From NCBI GenBank assembly GCA_031277685.1, contig JAITLV010000333.1, forward strand, positions 1-64,000: a DNA stretch of 64,000 bases, read 5' to 3'. A model generated the notes under the pieces. That model ran no database searches. It was not told where the DNA came from and worked only from the letters and a program-made list of their open reading frames with translations. Position numbers and translations under genes: made by a program. The stretch is from Sphingobacterium sp. (GTDB lineage: Bacteria; Bacteroidota; Bacteroidia; Sphingobacteriales; Sphingobacteriaceae). Positions 26,467 through 36,533 of the stretch are shown one piece after another. Within the stretch, counting starts at the first letter, position 1; every line of letters starts with the position of its first letter.

Positions 26467-27507
26467 TTATTTTAACTTCGATTCTATTAATTTCTCTAGC
26501 TCCTGGATTCGTTTCTCCAGTTCTGGAAGACGGGCAAATATGACATTGGATCGTAACTGCGGTTGATATGGCATCACCGGTGTTCCCCCCCATTTTTTTC
26601 CCTCATCTTTAATGGATCTATTAACACCCGACTGCGCTTGTATCTGAGAGCCTTTTGCAACAGCTATATGTCCGACAACTCCAACCTGTCCACCCAAAAC
26701 CACACGCTCCCCAATTTTTGAGCTTCCAGAAATACCTGTTTGCGCAGCAATAACTGTATTTTTACCAATATCTACATTGTGTGCAATCTGGATCAAATTA
26801 TCCAATTTAACACCATCGCGAACGATAGTAGCCCCCATAGTAGCCCTATCAATCACCGTATTGGCTCCTATCTCAACATTATCTTCGATCTGAACATAGC
26901 CTATCTGTGGAACCTTTTTATAGGTACCATCTTCCTGTGGAGCAAACCCAAAACCATCCGAGCCAATTACAACACCTGAATGAACAACCACATTCTTACC
27001 TACTTTACAATCATGGTAGATCTTTACCCCTGGATAAAGCGTAGTATTGTCATCAATCGTAACTTTATCCCCTATAAAAACCTGCGGATAAATCTTTACA
27101 TTATCTCCGATCTTAGCACCCTTACCGATGTAAGCAAATGCTCCAATGTAGCCACCAGCACCTATCGTCGCTTCAGCATGTATAAAGTGTGGTTCCTCAC
27201 GTCCGCTTTTATCAAGACGAAATTCATTATACATATTCAATATAGTAGAAAATGCCGCATAGGCATTCTTTACACGAATAATTGTCAATGTCGTTTTAGT
27301 CGCTTGTGTCAACTGCAAATCTTCATTTACAATGACTATTGAAGCATCAGTCGTATAAATAAAATGCTCGTATTTTGGATTTGACAAAAAAGAAAGATCG
27401 CCTTTTTTACCCTCCTCAATTTTGGCAAGGTTACCTACAGTAACTTCTGGATTCCCCTCAATCCTTCCTTCTAATAATGTCCCTATTTGTTGAGCAGTAA
27501 ATTGCAT
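26467..27507 (-). CDS. lpxD: UDP-3-O-acylglucosamine N-acyltransferase
   Basis: A 346-residue lipid A enzyme. The N-terminal UDP-binding domain (about 1-100; GDLSFLSNPKYEHFIY) is followed by a hexapeptide beta-helix with the catalytic His in LIQIAHNVDIGKNT and a short C-terminal helix. It is second in the operon, but a -7 box 4 nt before its ATG suggests a second, leaderless transcript of its own. Confidence 0.96.
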   Translation of the reverse strand: MQFTAQQIGTLLEGRIEGNPEVTVGNLAKIEEGKKGDLSFLSNPKYEHFIYTTDASIVIVNEDLQLTQATKTTLTIIRVKNAYAAFSTILNMYNEFRLDKSGREEPHFIHAEATIGAGGYIGAFAYIGKGAKIGDNVKIYPQVFIGDKVTIDDNTTLYPGVKIYHDCKVGKNVVVHSGVVIGSDGFGFAPQEDGTYKKVPQIGYVQIEDNVEIGANTVIDRATMGATIVRDGVKLDNLIQIAHNVDIGKNTVIAAQTGISGSSKIGERVVLGGQVGVVGHIAVAKGSQIQAQSGVNRSIKDEGKKWGGTPVMPYQPQLRSNVIFARLPELEKRIQELEKLIESKLK

Positions 27508-27511
27508 GGTA

Positions 27512-27519
27512 CAAATCTA
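27512..27519 (-). promoter_or_regulatory. -7 box of lpxD (leaderless candidate)
   Basis: TAGATTTG on the minus strand, an exact match, 4 nt (TACC) before the ATG. The nearest TTG is about 26 nt upstream, so the -33 element is weak. Confidence 0.4.
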
Positions 27520-27540
27520 TGTTTTTTTATTAAAAAATAA

Positions 27541-28791
27541 CTATCCAACGGAAGGATTTGCAATATATCCCACCTCTTTTGGATAACATAATGCATATTT
27601 GGACACATTTTTAGACAATGCCTCTAAATTTCCAAGATCCGATGCTTCGGTAATATCAATAAGTTCGCCCGACTTCAATAATATCTTAATTTGATCGTTT
27701 GAAGGGTTATATGCGCGATTCTGGATTTCCTGTTTGAACACATAATAATGAATATCCTCCTGACTTACACCCAATGCCTGTTGCACCTTAATTTTTACCA
27801 ATTCTATATAATCTGTAGAAAAAGGTTTATTGCTCATAATTGAACGATATAAGTCCCTTTTCATAATTCGTTGGCACATTTTACTTAAAATCCCATCCTC
27901 ATGACGTTCCCATGTTTTTATTGCAGACATAATATCCGTATCATCTAAACGAGTAAACCAGTCCAAATGCAACGGGTTATCCAAAAAATTTGTTCGGTCA
28001 ATCTGCTGACTCAAAAACCAATGAAACGCTGGTGTAGAGAAAAGCGCTGCACCGGAAGCCGTCAAGTCCTTTGCTCGTTGTAAGATTTTAATTAATAATT
28101 GCTCCGCCCCAATAACTGTCTTGTGTAAATACACCTGCCAATACATCAATCGTCGCGCAATAAGAAATTTCTCCACGGAATAGAGCCCCTTGTATTCAAC
28201 TACGATCTCATCATTCACAACATTCAACATCTTTATGATCCGGTCAAATGAAATCACGCCCTCAGAGACACCAGTGAAAAAGCTGTCTCTATTCAAATAG
28301 TCCATCCGGTCCACATCCAATTGACTGGATACGAGTTGATGGAGAAATTTCCGCTCATACTGATTATTAAAGATCTCAATAGCCAAACTTAATCTCCCGC
28401 CTAAATCCCGGTTGATACGATCCATCAGCAAGGAAGAAAGTAATTCATGCGAAACACCCGTAATCAAACTATGCTCTAAGGAATGTGAAAATGGACCATG
28501 ACCAATATCATGCAGCAATATTGCCGCCAAAACAGCCTCCTCTTCTCCTATTGAAATTTCAATCCCTTTACTCCGAAGCGTTTCCAATGCCATCGACATA
28601 AGATGCATAGCCCCTATAGCATGCTGAAATCGTGTATGCAAAGCCCCGGGATAAACCAAATGAGTCATACTCACTTGTTTAATGTAACGGAGCCGTTGAA
28701 AATAGGGGTGTTGGACAAGGTCAAATACCAATCCTGTAGGAATAGCAACAAATCCATATACAGGATCATTGATGATTTTATTTTTGTTCAA
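27541..28791 (-). CDS. HD-domain phosphohydrolase, dNTPase-like
   Basis: A 416-residue protein of the HD superfamily related to dNTP triphosphohydrolases. Metal ligands are in HTRFQHAIGAMHLM, in AAILLHDIGHGPFSHSLEH (the HD pair) and in SSQLDVDRMDYLNRD. The family opening IINDPVYGF and THLVYPGALHT are present. The start is TTG at 28791, which matches where homologues begin; there is no ATG nearby. It is first in the operon HD, lpxD, lpxC-fabZ, lpxA, ABC, efp. Substrate uncertain. Confidence 0.88.
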   Translation of the reverse strand: MNKNKIINDPVYGFVAIPTGLVFDLVQHPYFQRLRYIKQVSMTHLVYPGALHTRFQHAIGAMHLMSMALETLRSKGIEISIGEEEAVLAAILLHDIGHGPFSHSLEHSLITGVSHELLSSLLMDRINRDLGGRLSLAIEIFNNQYERKFLHQLVSSQLDVDRMDYLNRDSFFTGVSEGVISFDRIIKMLNVVNDEIVVEYKGLYSVEKFLIARRLMYWQVYLHKTVIGAEQLLIKILQRAKDLTASGAALFSTPAFHWFLSQQIDRTNFLDNPLHLDWFTRLDDTDIMSAIKTWERHEDGILSKMCQRIMKRDLYRSIMSNKPFSTDYIELVKIKVQQALGVSQEDIHYYVFKQEIQNRAYNPSNDQIKILLKSGELIDITEASDLGNLEALSKNVSKYALCYPKEVGYIANPSVG

Positions 28792-29058
28792 TGCGGCGAT
28801 AAATTAATGCTACTTTTCAACATATTAAATCGAAAACCTAGTTTAAAAAAACACAAACTTATGGTTATCACTAATATAAACTTAAAACAAAGATAGTTAG
28901 TTCATCGTTAAGAAATGTTAAAAATAAATCTAAAGCACGATATTTGCTTATGTTAGTATCATATTGAAATCCATTCAATGACCGAGGTATTTTCTTTTGT
29001 TACAATTCATATTTAAGTAACAGTATCGACCTCTCTTATAATAGACATATATAACAAG

Positions 29059-30612
29059 ATGCAAAAAACACATATTCTCTGGGCTGATGATGAAATTGAC
29101 TTTCTAAAACCTCATATTTTATTTTTAGAAAGTAAAGGATACAAAGTTGACACAGTCAACAATGGAAATGACGCTGTTGAAGCCTTTAAAAATGGTTTTT
29201 TTCATTTAATATTCCTCGATGAAAACATGCCCGGATTAACTGGGCTTGAAACACTCGCTATCATCAAATCTATTAATCCGACAGTTCCTATTGTGCTCGT
29301 AACCAAGAATGAAGAAGAGCATGTGATGGAAGATGCTATTGGCTCTAAAATTGATGACTACCTGATCAAGCCTGTAAACCCAAAACAGATCTTAATGACA
29401 ATAAAAAAGTTGACCGAAAATAAACGTATTGTCAACGAGAAAACTTCTATGGCTTACCAACAAGATTTTCGCAATTTAGGCATGATATTAAACGATGACC
29501 TCGATTTCAATCAATGGTCGGAAGTATATAAAAAACTAGTTTATTGGGAGCTATCTCTTGAGAAACTGGAAGACAACAATATGCATGAAATATTGACGAT
29601 GCAGAAATCCGAAGCCAACATGCGGTTTTCAAAATTTGTCGAAAACAACTATATCAACTGGATCAATCGTCCTGAGAATGCACCTATCCTATCTCATCAG
29701 TTGTTTAAAAAGAAAGTATTTCCTGTACTTGAAGATGAAACATCAACCTTTTTTATCTTAATAGACAACTTGCGTTTTGATCAATGGAAAATAATCAATG
29801 AGGTGATCACGGATTATTTTAGACTAGAGGAAGAGATAAATTATTTCAGTATTCTGCCAACAGCAACACAATATGCAAGAAACGCAATTTTCAGTGGATT
29901 AACACCATTGGAAATGGAAAAACGTTTCCCTAAATTATGGCAAAATGACGAAGATGAGGGTGGTAAGAACTTATATGAAGACAAATTTCTAGATGATCAG
30001 ATCAAAAGATTATATCGTAAGCAGATAAAACATTCCTACACAAAGGTTTTAACGCTCGAACAAGGGAAGGATGTTTTAGATAATCTAGGAAACATGATGC
30101 ACAACCAGCTCAACGTCCTCGTCTATAATTTTGTTGACATGCTATCCCATGCACGGACAGACAGTTCGATGATCCGAGAACTAGCAAATGATGAAGCAGC
30201 CTATCGTTCGCTGACATTATCTTGGTTTGAGCACTCACCTCTTTTAGAAGCTCTAAAATGGCTTTCTCAGAAAAAAGCACGTGTTATCATCACCACTGAC
30301 CATGGGACGATCCGGGTCAAAAAACCTAGCAAAATTGTCGGTGACCGGAACACCAATACCAACCTCAGGTACAAACAGGGAAAAAATCTAAATTACATTG
30401 AAAAAGATGTATTTACGATCAAAAGCCCGCATGATGCGCAATTGCCCAAACTTCATGTGAGTTCAACCTATGTATTTGCCAAAGAAGATTCTTACTTTGT
30501 TTACCCAAACAATTACAATCAATTTGTCAATTACTTTAACGGTACTTTTCAGCATGGAGGAATATCTTTGGAAGAAATGATCATCCCCTTTGCGACATAC
30601 TTGCCGAAATAG
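29059..30612 (+). CDS. porX: T9SS regulator PorX (response regulator with PglZ domain)
   Basis: A 517-residue protein. The receiver domain has the acidic pair in ILWADDEIDF, phospho-acceptor D54 (LIFLDENMPGLTG), Thr (LVTKN) and Lys (DDYLIKPVNP). The long C-terminal part is an alkaline-phosphatase-like PglZ domain (ILIDNLRFDQWKIINEV, SILPTATQYARNAIFSGLTP, NFVDMLSHARTDSSMIRE, ITTDHGTIRVKKPSKIVGDR in parts). This architecture is PorX, which regulates type IX secretion and gliding genes in Bacteroidota. Its partner PorY is not here. Confidence 0.93.
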   Translation: MQKTHILWADDEIDFLKPHILFLESKGYKVDTVNNGNDAVEAFKNGFFHLIFLDENMPGLTGLETLAIIKSINPTVPIVLVTKNEEEHVMEDAIGSKIDDYLIKPVNPKQILMTIKKLTENKRIVNEKTSMAYQQDFRNLGMILNDDLDFNQWSEVYKKLVYWELSLEKLEDNNMHEILTMQKSEANMRFSKFVENNYINWINRPENAPILSHQLFKKKVFPVLEDETSTFFILIDNLRFDQWKIINEVITDYFRLEEEINYFSILPTATQYARNAIFSGLTPLEMEKRFPKLWQNDEDEGGKNLYEDKFLDDQIKRLYRKQIKHSYTKVLTLEQGKDVLDNLGNMMHNQLNVLVYNFVDMLSHARTDSSMIRELANDEAAYRSLTLSWFEHSPLLEALKWLSQKKARVIITTDHGTIRVKKPSKIVGDRNTNTNLRYKQGKNLNYIEKDVFTIKSPHDAQLPKLHVSSTYVFAKEDSYFVYPNNYNQFVNYFNGTFQHGGISLEEMIIPFATYLPK

Positions 30613-30620
30613 TAATTTTG
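30589..30620 (+). promoter_or_regulatory. consensus promoter of tsaE (leaderless candidate)
   Basis: TTTG (30589-30592), 20 nt, then TAATTTTG (30613-30620): a full Bacteroidota consensus promoter. The ATG follows after 4 nt (CAAC). It lies in the last codons of porX, so tsaE can be transcribed independently. Confidence 0.6.
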
Positions 30621-30624
30621 CAAC

Positions 30625-31035
30625 ATGGAAATTATCGTAAATACAACAGCAGATCTTTCTGTTGCAGCCCAAACTCTTTTGAATAAGTTTCCAAAGGATC
30701 GGATTTTTCTGCTATATGGCCCAATGGGAGCAGGAAAAACCACCTTTATAAAATCCCTATGCGAACAATTGGGAGTAAAAGACAGTACATCAAGCCCGAC
30801 CTTCTCCATCGTCAATGAATACGATTCCGACAATGGGTCAATTTACCATTTTGACTTTTATCGTATTAAAGATGAACAGGAGGCTTTTGACTTTGGATAT
30901 GAGGAGTATTTTTATTCAGGTGCATATTGCTTTATTGAGTGGCCCGAAAAAATACCTAATCTATTACCTGAAGAAGCAAAGGAAATACGCATCAGCATCA
31001 TAGATGCCACCACCCGTACTATATCTATCCGTTAA
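30625..31035 (+). CDS. tsaE: tRNA threonylcarbamoyladenosine synthesis ATPase TsaE
   Basis: A 136-residue P-loop ATPase needed for the t6A modification of tRNA. It has Walker A (YGPMGAGKTTFIKSL), the switch block SSPTFSIVNEYDS and the family motif FDFYRIKDEQEAFDFGYEEY, then FIEWPEKIPNLLPEE. Its pathway partner TsaC is at 47089. It lies 12 bp after porX but has its own promoter. Confidence 0.94.
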   Translation: MEIIVNTTADLSVAAQTLLNKFPKDRIFLLYGPMGAGKTTFIKSLCEQLGVKDSTSSPTFSIVNEYDSDNGSIYHFDFYRIKDEQEAFDFGYEEYFYSGAYCFIEWPEKIPNLLPEEAKEIRISIIDATTRTISIR

Positions 31036-31058
31036 TCCAACATTTATCACAGTCCGCT

Positions 31059-32102
31059 ATGGCCCATTCATCATCTTGCCAATATATTCCTTCAGATACC
31101 CATGTACCAGGATTAGCAGCTATCCATGCTGAACAATTAAGTTTCTCATTTCACGAAAACAATCCACAGTTTGCTGTTGAAAATGCGTCTTTTGATATCG
31201 AAGGAGGAAAGATAACGGCTATAATTGGTGAATCAGGAAGCGGAAAAAGCACGCTCCTCAGATTAATCTATGGTTTGTTGGAACCGACAAGCGGTGTAGT
31301 ACGTTATAAAGGCTGGCAAGTGCCCACGCGCAAAGACAAGCTGATACCGGGACATGATGCTATGAAACTTGTTTCGCAAGGATTCGATGACCTCAATACC
31401 TACGCAAATGTCTGGGATAATGTAGCGTCACAGCTCCCAAATACAGACATTCAACGTAAACAAGATAAAACCGCAGAAATTTTACAACGCTTGCGGATAG
31501 ATCATCTGGCAAAAAAGAGAGTCGCGGATATCAGTGGCGGAGAAAAACAGCGCGTTGCCATCTGCCGTGCCTTAATCAATGAACCTGAAGTATTATTGAT
31601 GGATGAACCTTTTAACCAAGTCGACGCATCCTTTCGAGACACATTACAGCAAGACATAAAAGATATTGTCAAGGACACTGGTCTCACCATAATTTTGGTT
31701 TCGCATGACCCGACGGAGGTACTCGCCCTGGCAGACAATCTGATTGTCATGAAATCAGGCAGAATATTAGATCAAAATAACCCTCATATATTGTATAGCC
31801 AGCCGTCTCACCCCTATACGGCTCAGCTACTGGCAAAAAGTAATATTCTCAGCTCAGAGCAAGCACAAAGCTTAGGCATTGCTGGACAGCAGTCTATTGC
31901 TATCCATCAAGAATGGATTTCCATTACACCTGCCGAGGAATCGCCTTTCTTTGTAAAAGACACAAAATTTAGAGGGTTTTATTATGAAATTTTGGTTTCA
32001 AACAATGTGGTTGACCTGCATTGCACGACCACATCGCAATTAATTCCACAAATAGGCCAAGCTGTTGATTTAACCATCTCCAGTTGGATTCCTTTCAATT
32101 AG
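31059..32102 (+). CDS. ABC transporter ATP-binding protein with TOBE-like tail
   Basis: A 347-residue ATPase. Walker A is IGESGSGKSTLLRLIYG (about 58-74), signature ISGGEKQRVAICRAL, Walker B LLMDEPFNQVDAS, switch His in VSHDP. The last 110 residues (from about 240) look like a TOBE-type regulatory domain, as in iron, sulfate or polyamine importers. No permease or binding protein is adjacent, so the substrate is unknown. It ends 1 nt from the end of the convergent esterase gene. Confidence 0.82.
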   Translation: MAHSSSCQYIPSDTHVPGLAAIHAEQLSFSFHENNPQFAVENASFDIEGGKITAIIGESGSGKSTLLRLIYGLLEPTSGVVRYKGWQVPTRKDKLIPGHDAMKLVSQGFDDLNTYANVWDNVASQLPNTDIQRKQDKTAEILQRLRIDHLAKKRVADISGGEKQRVAICRALINEPEVLLMDEPFNQVDASFRDTLQQDIKDIVKDTGLTIILVSHDPTEVLALADNLIVMKSGRILDQNNPHILYSQPSHPYTAQLLAKSNILSSEQAQSLGIAGQQSIAIHQEWISITPAEESPFFVKDTKFRGFYYEILVSNNVVDLHCTTTSQLIPQIGQAVDLTISSWIPFN

Positions 32103-32103
32103 A

Positions 32104-32955
32104 TTAATTCAAGGTCGCTACCCAAGATAGAAATGCATCAAACCATTTCTTTTCGGATGTTTTATTGATTAATCCAAAACCATGACCTCCCTGTTCGAAG
32201 GTATAAAGCGTATTTGGAACATGAACTTTATCCAGTGCAGCCATCATCCTGTAACTATTTTCGATAGGAACTGCTGTATCATCTTTAGCATGTACAAAGA
32301 AAACGGGACATACCTCCGGGGTGACCTGTAGATCAGAGGAAAATGATTGCACCAGCTCTTCCGACGGATTTTCTCCGAGGAGATTCATTTTCGAACCTTT
32401 ATGAGTTATATCATTCTGCATAGAAATAACAGGGTATATCAGTCCTGCAAAGTCTGGCCTTAACGACACATGGGACGGATTGGCAATATATTCTTTCTTA
32501 AATTTAGTCATCAGCGTTGATGCCAAGTGTCCACCGGCTGAAAATCCAATAACACCAACTTTTTTGATCTGTGGATTTGAAGCACGAATCAATTGCACCG
32601 CCTGCTGCGCATCTTGGAGCGGCCCGATGCTCTTATCTCGCATGATATTGGGGGAAGGCAATCTATATTGTAAAACATAAGCCGAGTAGCCATTTTTCAC
32701 AAGTTCCTCCGCCACCGCATGTCCTTCATGATCCATTGCGATATGAGAATATCCGCCACCGGGAATTACAAGAACAGCAATATCCTTTGCTATATTTTTA
32801 GGAGAAGTATAAATAAATAATTTAGGCCTGTTTTTTTCCAAAAGCGCCTGACTTTTATCAGTCACATTTGGGATAGTATCGGGATAAAGATTTATAACTT
32901 CCTGAGCCTTTACAAGGGAAATCAAAGAACATAAGATCATAAGAATTTTTTTCAT
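32104..32955 (-). CDS. secreted alpha/beta-hydrolase (acetyl-esterase-like)
   Basis: A 283-residue exported hydrolase with a signal peptide (MKKILMILCSLISLVKA). The oxyanion motif is IPGGGYSHIAMDHEG, the nucleophile elbow is GFSAGGHLAS, the acid is in VHAKDDTAVP and the His in FEQGGHGFGL. This fits the acetyl esterase/xylan esterase-like group that acts on acetylated sugars. No glycan gene is adjacent, so the natural substrate is open. Confidence 0.85.
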   Translation of the reverse strand: MKKILMILCSLISLVKAQEVINLYPDTIPNVTDKSQALLEKNRPKLFIYTSPKNIAKDIAVLVIPGGGYSHIAMDHEGHAVAEELVKNGYSAYVLQYRLPSPNIMRDKSIGPLQDAQQAVQLIRASNPQIKKVGVIGFSAGGHLASTLMTKFKKEYIANPSHVSLRPDFAGLIYPVISMQNDITHKGSKMNLLGENPSEELVQSFSSDLQVTPEVCPVFFVHAKDDTAVPIENSYRMMAALDKVHVPNTLYTFEQGGHGFGLINKTSEKKWFDAFLSWVATLN

Positions 32956-33147
32956 TCGTATTTATAATTATTAGGTTTCAGTCTCTATACTGTAGTATTT
33001 ATCGTTATAATATCGTCCCTACACATACGCCAGATCCTTATTCGCCAAGTCGGTCAATCATCATAAAATAGCAAAAGCTATCTTGTTCCAATGAAACTCA
33101 ATTTGCCTTATCTAAAAGATAGGATATGCGTATACGCTTAGTTTCCA

Positions 33148-34359
33148 TTACAGTGAGGAAACGACCAATAAATCCAGATCTTTTGCTGTCATATTGAACC
33201 TCGCGGCCATATCCGCATTTGTTAAATTGCCTTGGTAGAGGTAGATTGAACTTCTGATCCCTGGGCTTTTCCAAATCGCATTTTTCAATCCTCCTAATTC
33301 CGCAAAGTCCAGTAAGATAGAGGTAAAAATATTACTCATCGCATAAGTCGCAGTACGGGCAACTCGTGATGCTATATTGGGGACACAATAATGAATTACA
33401 TCAAATTTTCGAAAAACTGGTTGATCATGTGATGTCACTTCCGATGTTTCAAAATTCCCTCCCTGATCAATGCTCACATCAATAACAACTGAATTGGGTT
33501 TCATCTTGGACACAGTTTCTTCAGAAATCACACAGGCAGAACGACCATTTCTTGCTCTTAAAGCACCAATAACCACATCAGAGCTTATAACTGCTTTATT
33601 CAGAATAATGGGTTGGATCACTGACGTAAACACACGACTGCCAAGATTGTTTTGTAAACGTCTTAGTTTATAGATTGAGTTGTCAAACACCTTCACTTGT
33701 GCTCCAAGTGCCAGTGCAGTCCGTGCGGCCTGTTCCCCTACAGTTCCGGCCCCGATAATGACGACTTCCGTCGAAGCCACTCCCGTGACACCACCTAACA
33801 TCAGTCCCTTCCCCCCAAATGCATTACTTAAATATTCACCAGCGATTAAGGTCGCTGTTGCACCAACAATTTCACTCATTGCCCGTACCACAGCTAAACA
33901 TCCACCCTCATCCCTGAGATATTCATAAGAAATTGCCGTAATCTTCTTATGCATGAGTGCCTTTAATACCTCTGCGTTCATTAACGAGGGCTGTTGGGAA
34001 GATAATAGTACTTGCCTCTCCTTCATCAATTTAACTTCCGACACCATGGGACTTCCTACTTTAATGATCAAATCGGCTTGGTACACTTCCTCTCTTGAAG
34101 ACACAATACGAGCTCCTTGTTCACTATAATGATGATCCATAAAATTAGCTCCGGCCCCTGCTCCAGTCTCAATCAACACCTCATGCCCATTTTCCACCAA
34201 TAATGCGACAGCCAATGGTGTCAAACATATGCGCTTTTCCTGAAATGAGATCTCTTTTGGAATCCCAATAAAAAGGCTTTTTGCATTTTTCTTCTTCTCA
34301 AAAAGCATCTCCTTCGGAGAAATCATAGCCTGACTCGCAAGCTTCCCTAACTCATTCAT
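33148..34359 (-). CDS. ald: alanine dehydrogenase
   Basis: A 403-residue NAD-dependent dehydrogenase for alanine and pyruvate. It shows IGIPKEISFQEKRICLTP, SYEYLRDEGG, the NAD-binding GGVTGVASTEVVIIGAGTVGEQAA (in parts), and VIDVSIDQGGNFETS and the late block HYCVPNIASRVARTAT. The family is about 370 residues; the extra residues are an N-terminal extension of about 30 (to KKKNAKSLF). Single gene, converging on nothing near. Confidence 0.92.
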   Translation of the reverse strand: MNELGKLASQAMISPKEMLFEKKKNAKSLFIGIPKEISFQEKRICLTPLAVALLVENGHEVLIETGAGAGANFMDHHYSEQGARIVSSREEVYQADLIIKVGSPMVSEVKLMKERQVLLSSQQPSLMNAEVLKALMHKKITAISYEYLRDEGGCLAVVRAMSEIVGATATLIAGEYLSNAFGGKGLMLGGVTGVASTEVVIIGAGTVGEQAARTALALGAQVKVFDNSIYKLRRLQNNLGSRVFTSVIQPIILNKAVISSDVVIGALRARNGRSACVISEETVSKMKPNSVVIDVSIDQGGNFETSEVTSHDQPVFRKFDVIHYCVPNIASRVARTATYAMSNIFTSILLDFAELGGLKNAIWKSPGIRSSIYLYQGNLTNADMAARFNMTAKDLDLLVVSSL

Positions 34360-34529
34360 TTTGTTAAATTGACTTTAGCTAAAATTACGATAAATAATCA
34401 ATCTAATCAAACGAAGATAAAAATGCTATTATCCACCTTATTACCTAACCAACAATGTAACACAAAGATCTCTTCCAAAGGTCTCCATGAGCTATAGCAT
34501 GCATTAAAAGATTAATCATCTAAAGACCA

Positions 34530-34558
34530 TTGGAATGAAACAAATTTATCTACATTTG
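34530..34558 (+). promoter_or_regulatory. promoter of the nucleotide-sugar dehydratase gene
   Basis: TTGG (34530-34533) and TACATTTG (34551-34558), spacing about 18 nt, with a 25-nt leader. Confidence 0.45.
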
Positions 34559-34583
34559 TCTTAAATTAATCAGATATAATACC

Positions 34584-36509
34584 ATGCTAAGTAAAATCAG
34601 TATCGTACCCAGATGGATCATTTTTTTATTGGATATTTTCAGTGTTTCTATAGCCTATCTCCTTGCAAATGTTATTTATTACGACTTTAATTTTGATTTT
34701 CTCTTTGACATAGATTTTAGCATACGATATATTTTATTTATAAGTGTTTGCTCCCTATCATTCTATTTATTCAAGATGTATACCGGGATCATTCGTTACA
34801 CAAGTGCCATTGACTCCATAAGAATATTATCTACTATCATATTTAGTGTATTTATACTTTTGGTAATCAAACTGATTATACAAGCGAATGAAATTGAACG
34901 GAATATTCCAACAGCACTAATCATTTTCTTTGCACTTTTCTCTTTCTTAATATTGACGGTATATCGAACTATCATCAAAATTTTCTTTCTATATACAAAA
35001 AAGGTCAATGGGAGCCGAAAAAAAACCTTGATTTATGGTGCAGGGGATCTGGGTATTGCCGTAAAAAGAACATTAGATCATGATGTTCGGTCAAAAAATG
35101 CGATCATTGGTTTTTTAGATGATAACGATCAAAAGATTAACAAAGTTATTGACGGGACTAAAATCTATTCATCCAAGAAATTTAACCATCTGATCAACAC
35201 GCTAAATATTGAAGAAGTAATTATTGCATCCCACAATATCCCATCGGATCGCAAGAACGAAATCACAGATATTGCGCTAGAGCGGAATGTCAGTATTTTG
35301 ACGCTTCCTCCAGTCAAAAAAATCATGAATGGAGATCTTAATCCCAATCAGATTCAGAAAATAAAAATTGAAGATCTATTGGAAAGAGATCCCATCAAAA
35401 TCAATGACGATCATATTCTGAACCAAACAAAAGGAAAAAGAATTCTTGTTACAGGTGCCGCAGGATCTATAGGAAGCGAAATCGCTTCTCAACTGGGAAA
35501 ATATGAACCTCAAATGATTATCCTTTGTGACCAGGCAGAATCACCACTACACAATTTACAATTGGATTTACAGGACGAATTTCCGAATCAAGTCTATCAT
35601 ACCTATATAGCAGATATCAGAAGTACCCAGCGAATGCAATTGCTCTTTGAAACATTTAAGCCACACTATGTATATCATGCGGCAGCTTACAAACATGTCC
35701 CTATGATGGAAAATCATCCTTTGGAGGCTGTACAAACCAATGTTTTAGGAACCAAAAATCTAGCCGATTTAGCTGTCGAATTTCAAGTCGAAAAATTTGT
35801 TTTCGTTTCAACCGACAAGGCCGTCAATCCAACAAATATTATGGGGGCGACAAAGCGAATTGCCGAAATATATGTGCAGTCGCTAAACAATCATTTGGAG
35901 AATTTATCAAATGGAAAAGTCAGCACAAAATTTATTACGACACGCTTCGGAAATGTTCTTGGCTCAAATGGTTCGGTTATCCCTAGATTTAGAGATCAGA
36001 TTCAAAAAGGTGGTCCTGTTACCGTAACTCACCCCGAAATTACGCGTTATTTTATGACGATTCCCGAAGCTTGCCGACTTGTGCTTGAAGCCGGAGCAAT
36101 GGGACAAGGCGGAGAGATATTTGTCTTTGATATGGGCAAATCCGTAAAAATAGTTGAACTCGCCAAAAAGATGATCCGTCTTTCTGGATTTAAACCGAAT
36201 GAAGATATAGAGATCAAGTTCACAGGCTTAAGACCAGGAGAAAAGCTATATGAAGAACTACTAAACGACCTCGAGAACACCATGCCGACGCATCATGAGA
36301 AAATCATGATCGCCAAAGTCCGTGAAAATAATTATAACATTGTAAGTCTAAAACTAGCGGAATTAAAAGAAAGACTTGCTACTCAAAATAAAAATGAAGT
36401 TGTCTACCAAATGAAGATTATTGTTCCCGAATTTAAAAGTAAAAATTCAATTTATGAACAACTGGATAAAGAAATCGAATTATCAAATGAGTCCGAAAAC
36501 AAAAGTTAA
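34584..36509 (+). CDS. membrane nucleotide-sugar 4,6-dehydratase (CapD/PglF/WbpM type)
   Basis: A 641-residue protein with four membrane segments in the first 130 residues, a first Rossmann fold (LIYGAGDLGIAVKRTL, about 148-163) and a second, catalytic SDR domain (VTGAAGSIGSEIASQL near 288; FVSTDKAVNPTNIMGATKRIAE; TRFGNVLGSNGSVIPRF). The long membrane form makes UDP-4-keto-6-deoxy sugars for capsule, O-antigen or protein glycans. It stands alone here without glycosyltransferases, with its own promoter. Confidence 0.9.
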   Translation: MLSKISIVPRWIIFLLDIFSVSIAYLLANVIYYDFNFDFLFDIDFSIRYILFISVCSLSFYLFKMYTGIIRYTSAIDSIRILSTIIFSVFILLVIKLIIQANEIERNIPTALIIFFALFSFLILTVYRTIIKIFFLYTKKVNGSRKKTLIYGAGDLGIAVKRTLDHDVRSKNAIIGFLDDNDQKINKVIDGTKIYSSKKFNHLINTLNIEEVIIASHNIPSDRKNEITDIALERNVSILTLPPVKKIMNGDLNPNQIQKIKIEDLLERDPIKINDDHILNQTKGKRILVTGAAGSIGSEIASQLGKYEPQMIILCDQAESPLHNLQLDLQDEFPNQVYHTYIADIRSTQRMQLLFETFKPHYVYHAAAYKHVPMMENHPLEAVQTNVLGTKNLADLAVEFQVEKFVFVSTDKAVNPTNIMGATKRIAEIYVQSLNNHLENLSNGKVSTKFITTRFGNVLGSNGSVIPRFRDQIQKGGPVTVTHPEITRYFMTIPEACRLVLEAGAMGQGGEIFVFDMGKSVKIVELAKKMIRLSGFKPNEDIEIKFTGLRPGEKLYEELLNDLENTMPTHHEKIMIAKVRENNYNIVSLKLAELKERLATQNKNEVVYQMKIIVPEFKSKNSIYEQLDKEIELSNESENKS

Positions 36510-36533
36510 TTCACTTTAAAATTTCGAAAACAC

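Noticed and set aside
26980..27342. 120-codon open frame on the plus strand
   Set aside because: Antisense to lpxD; no supporting features.
33095..33147. Weak inverted repeats (TTATCT / AGATAG, GCGTATACGC) after ald
   Set aside because: Arms too short and no U-tract to support a terminator.
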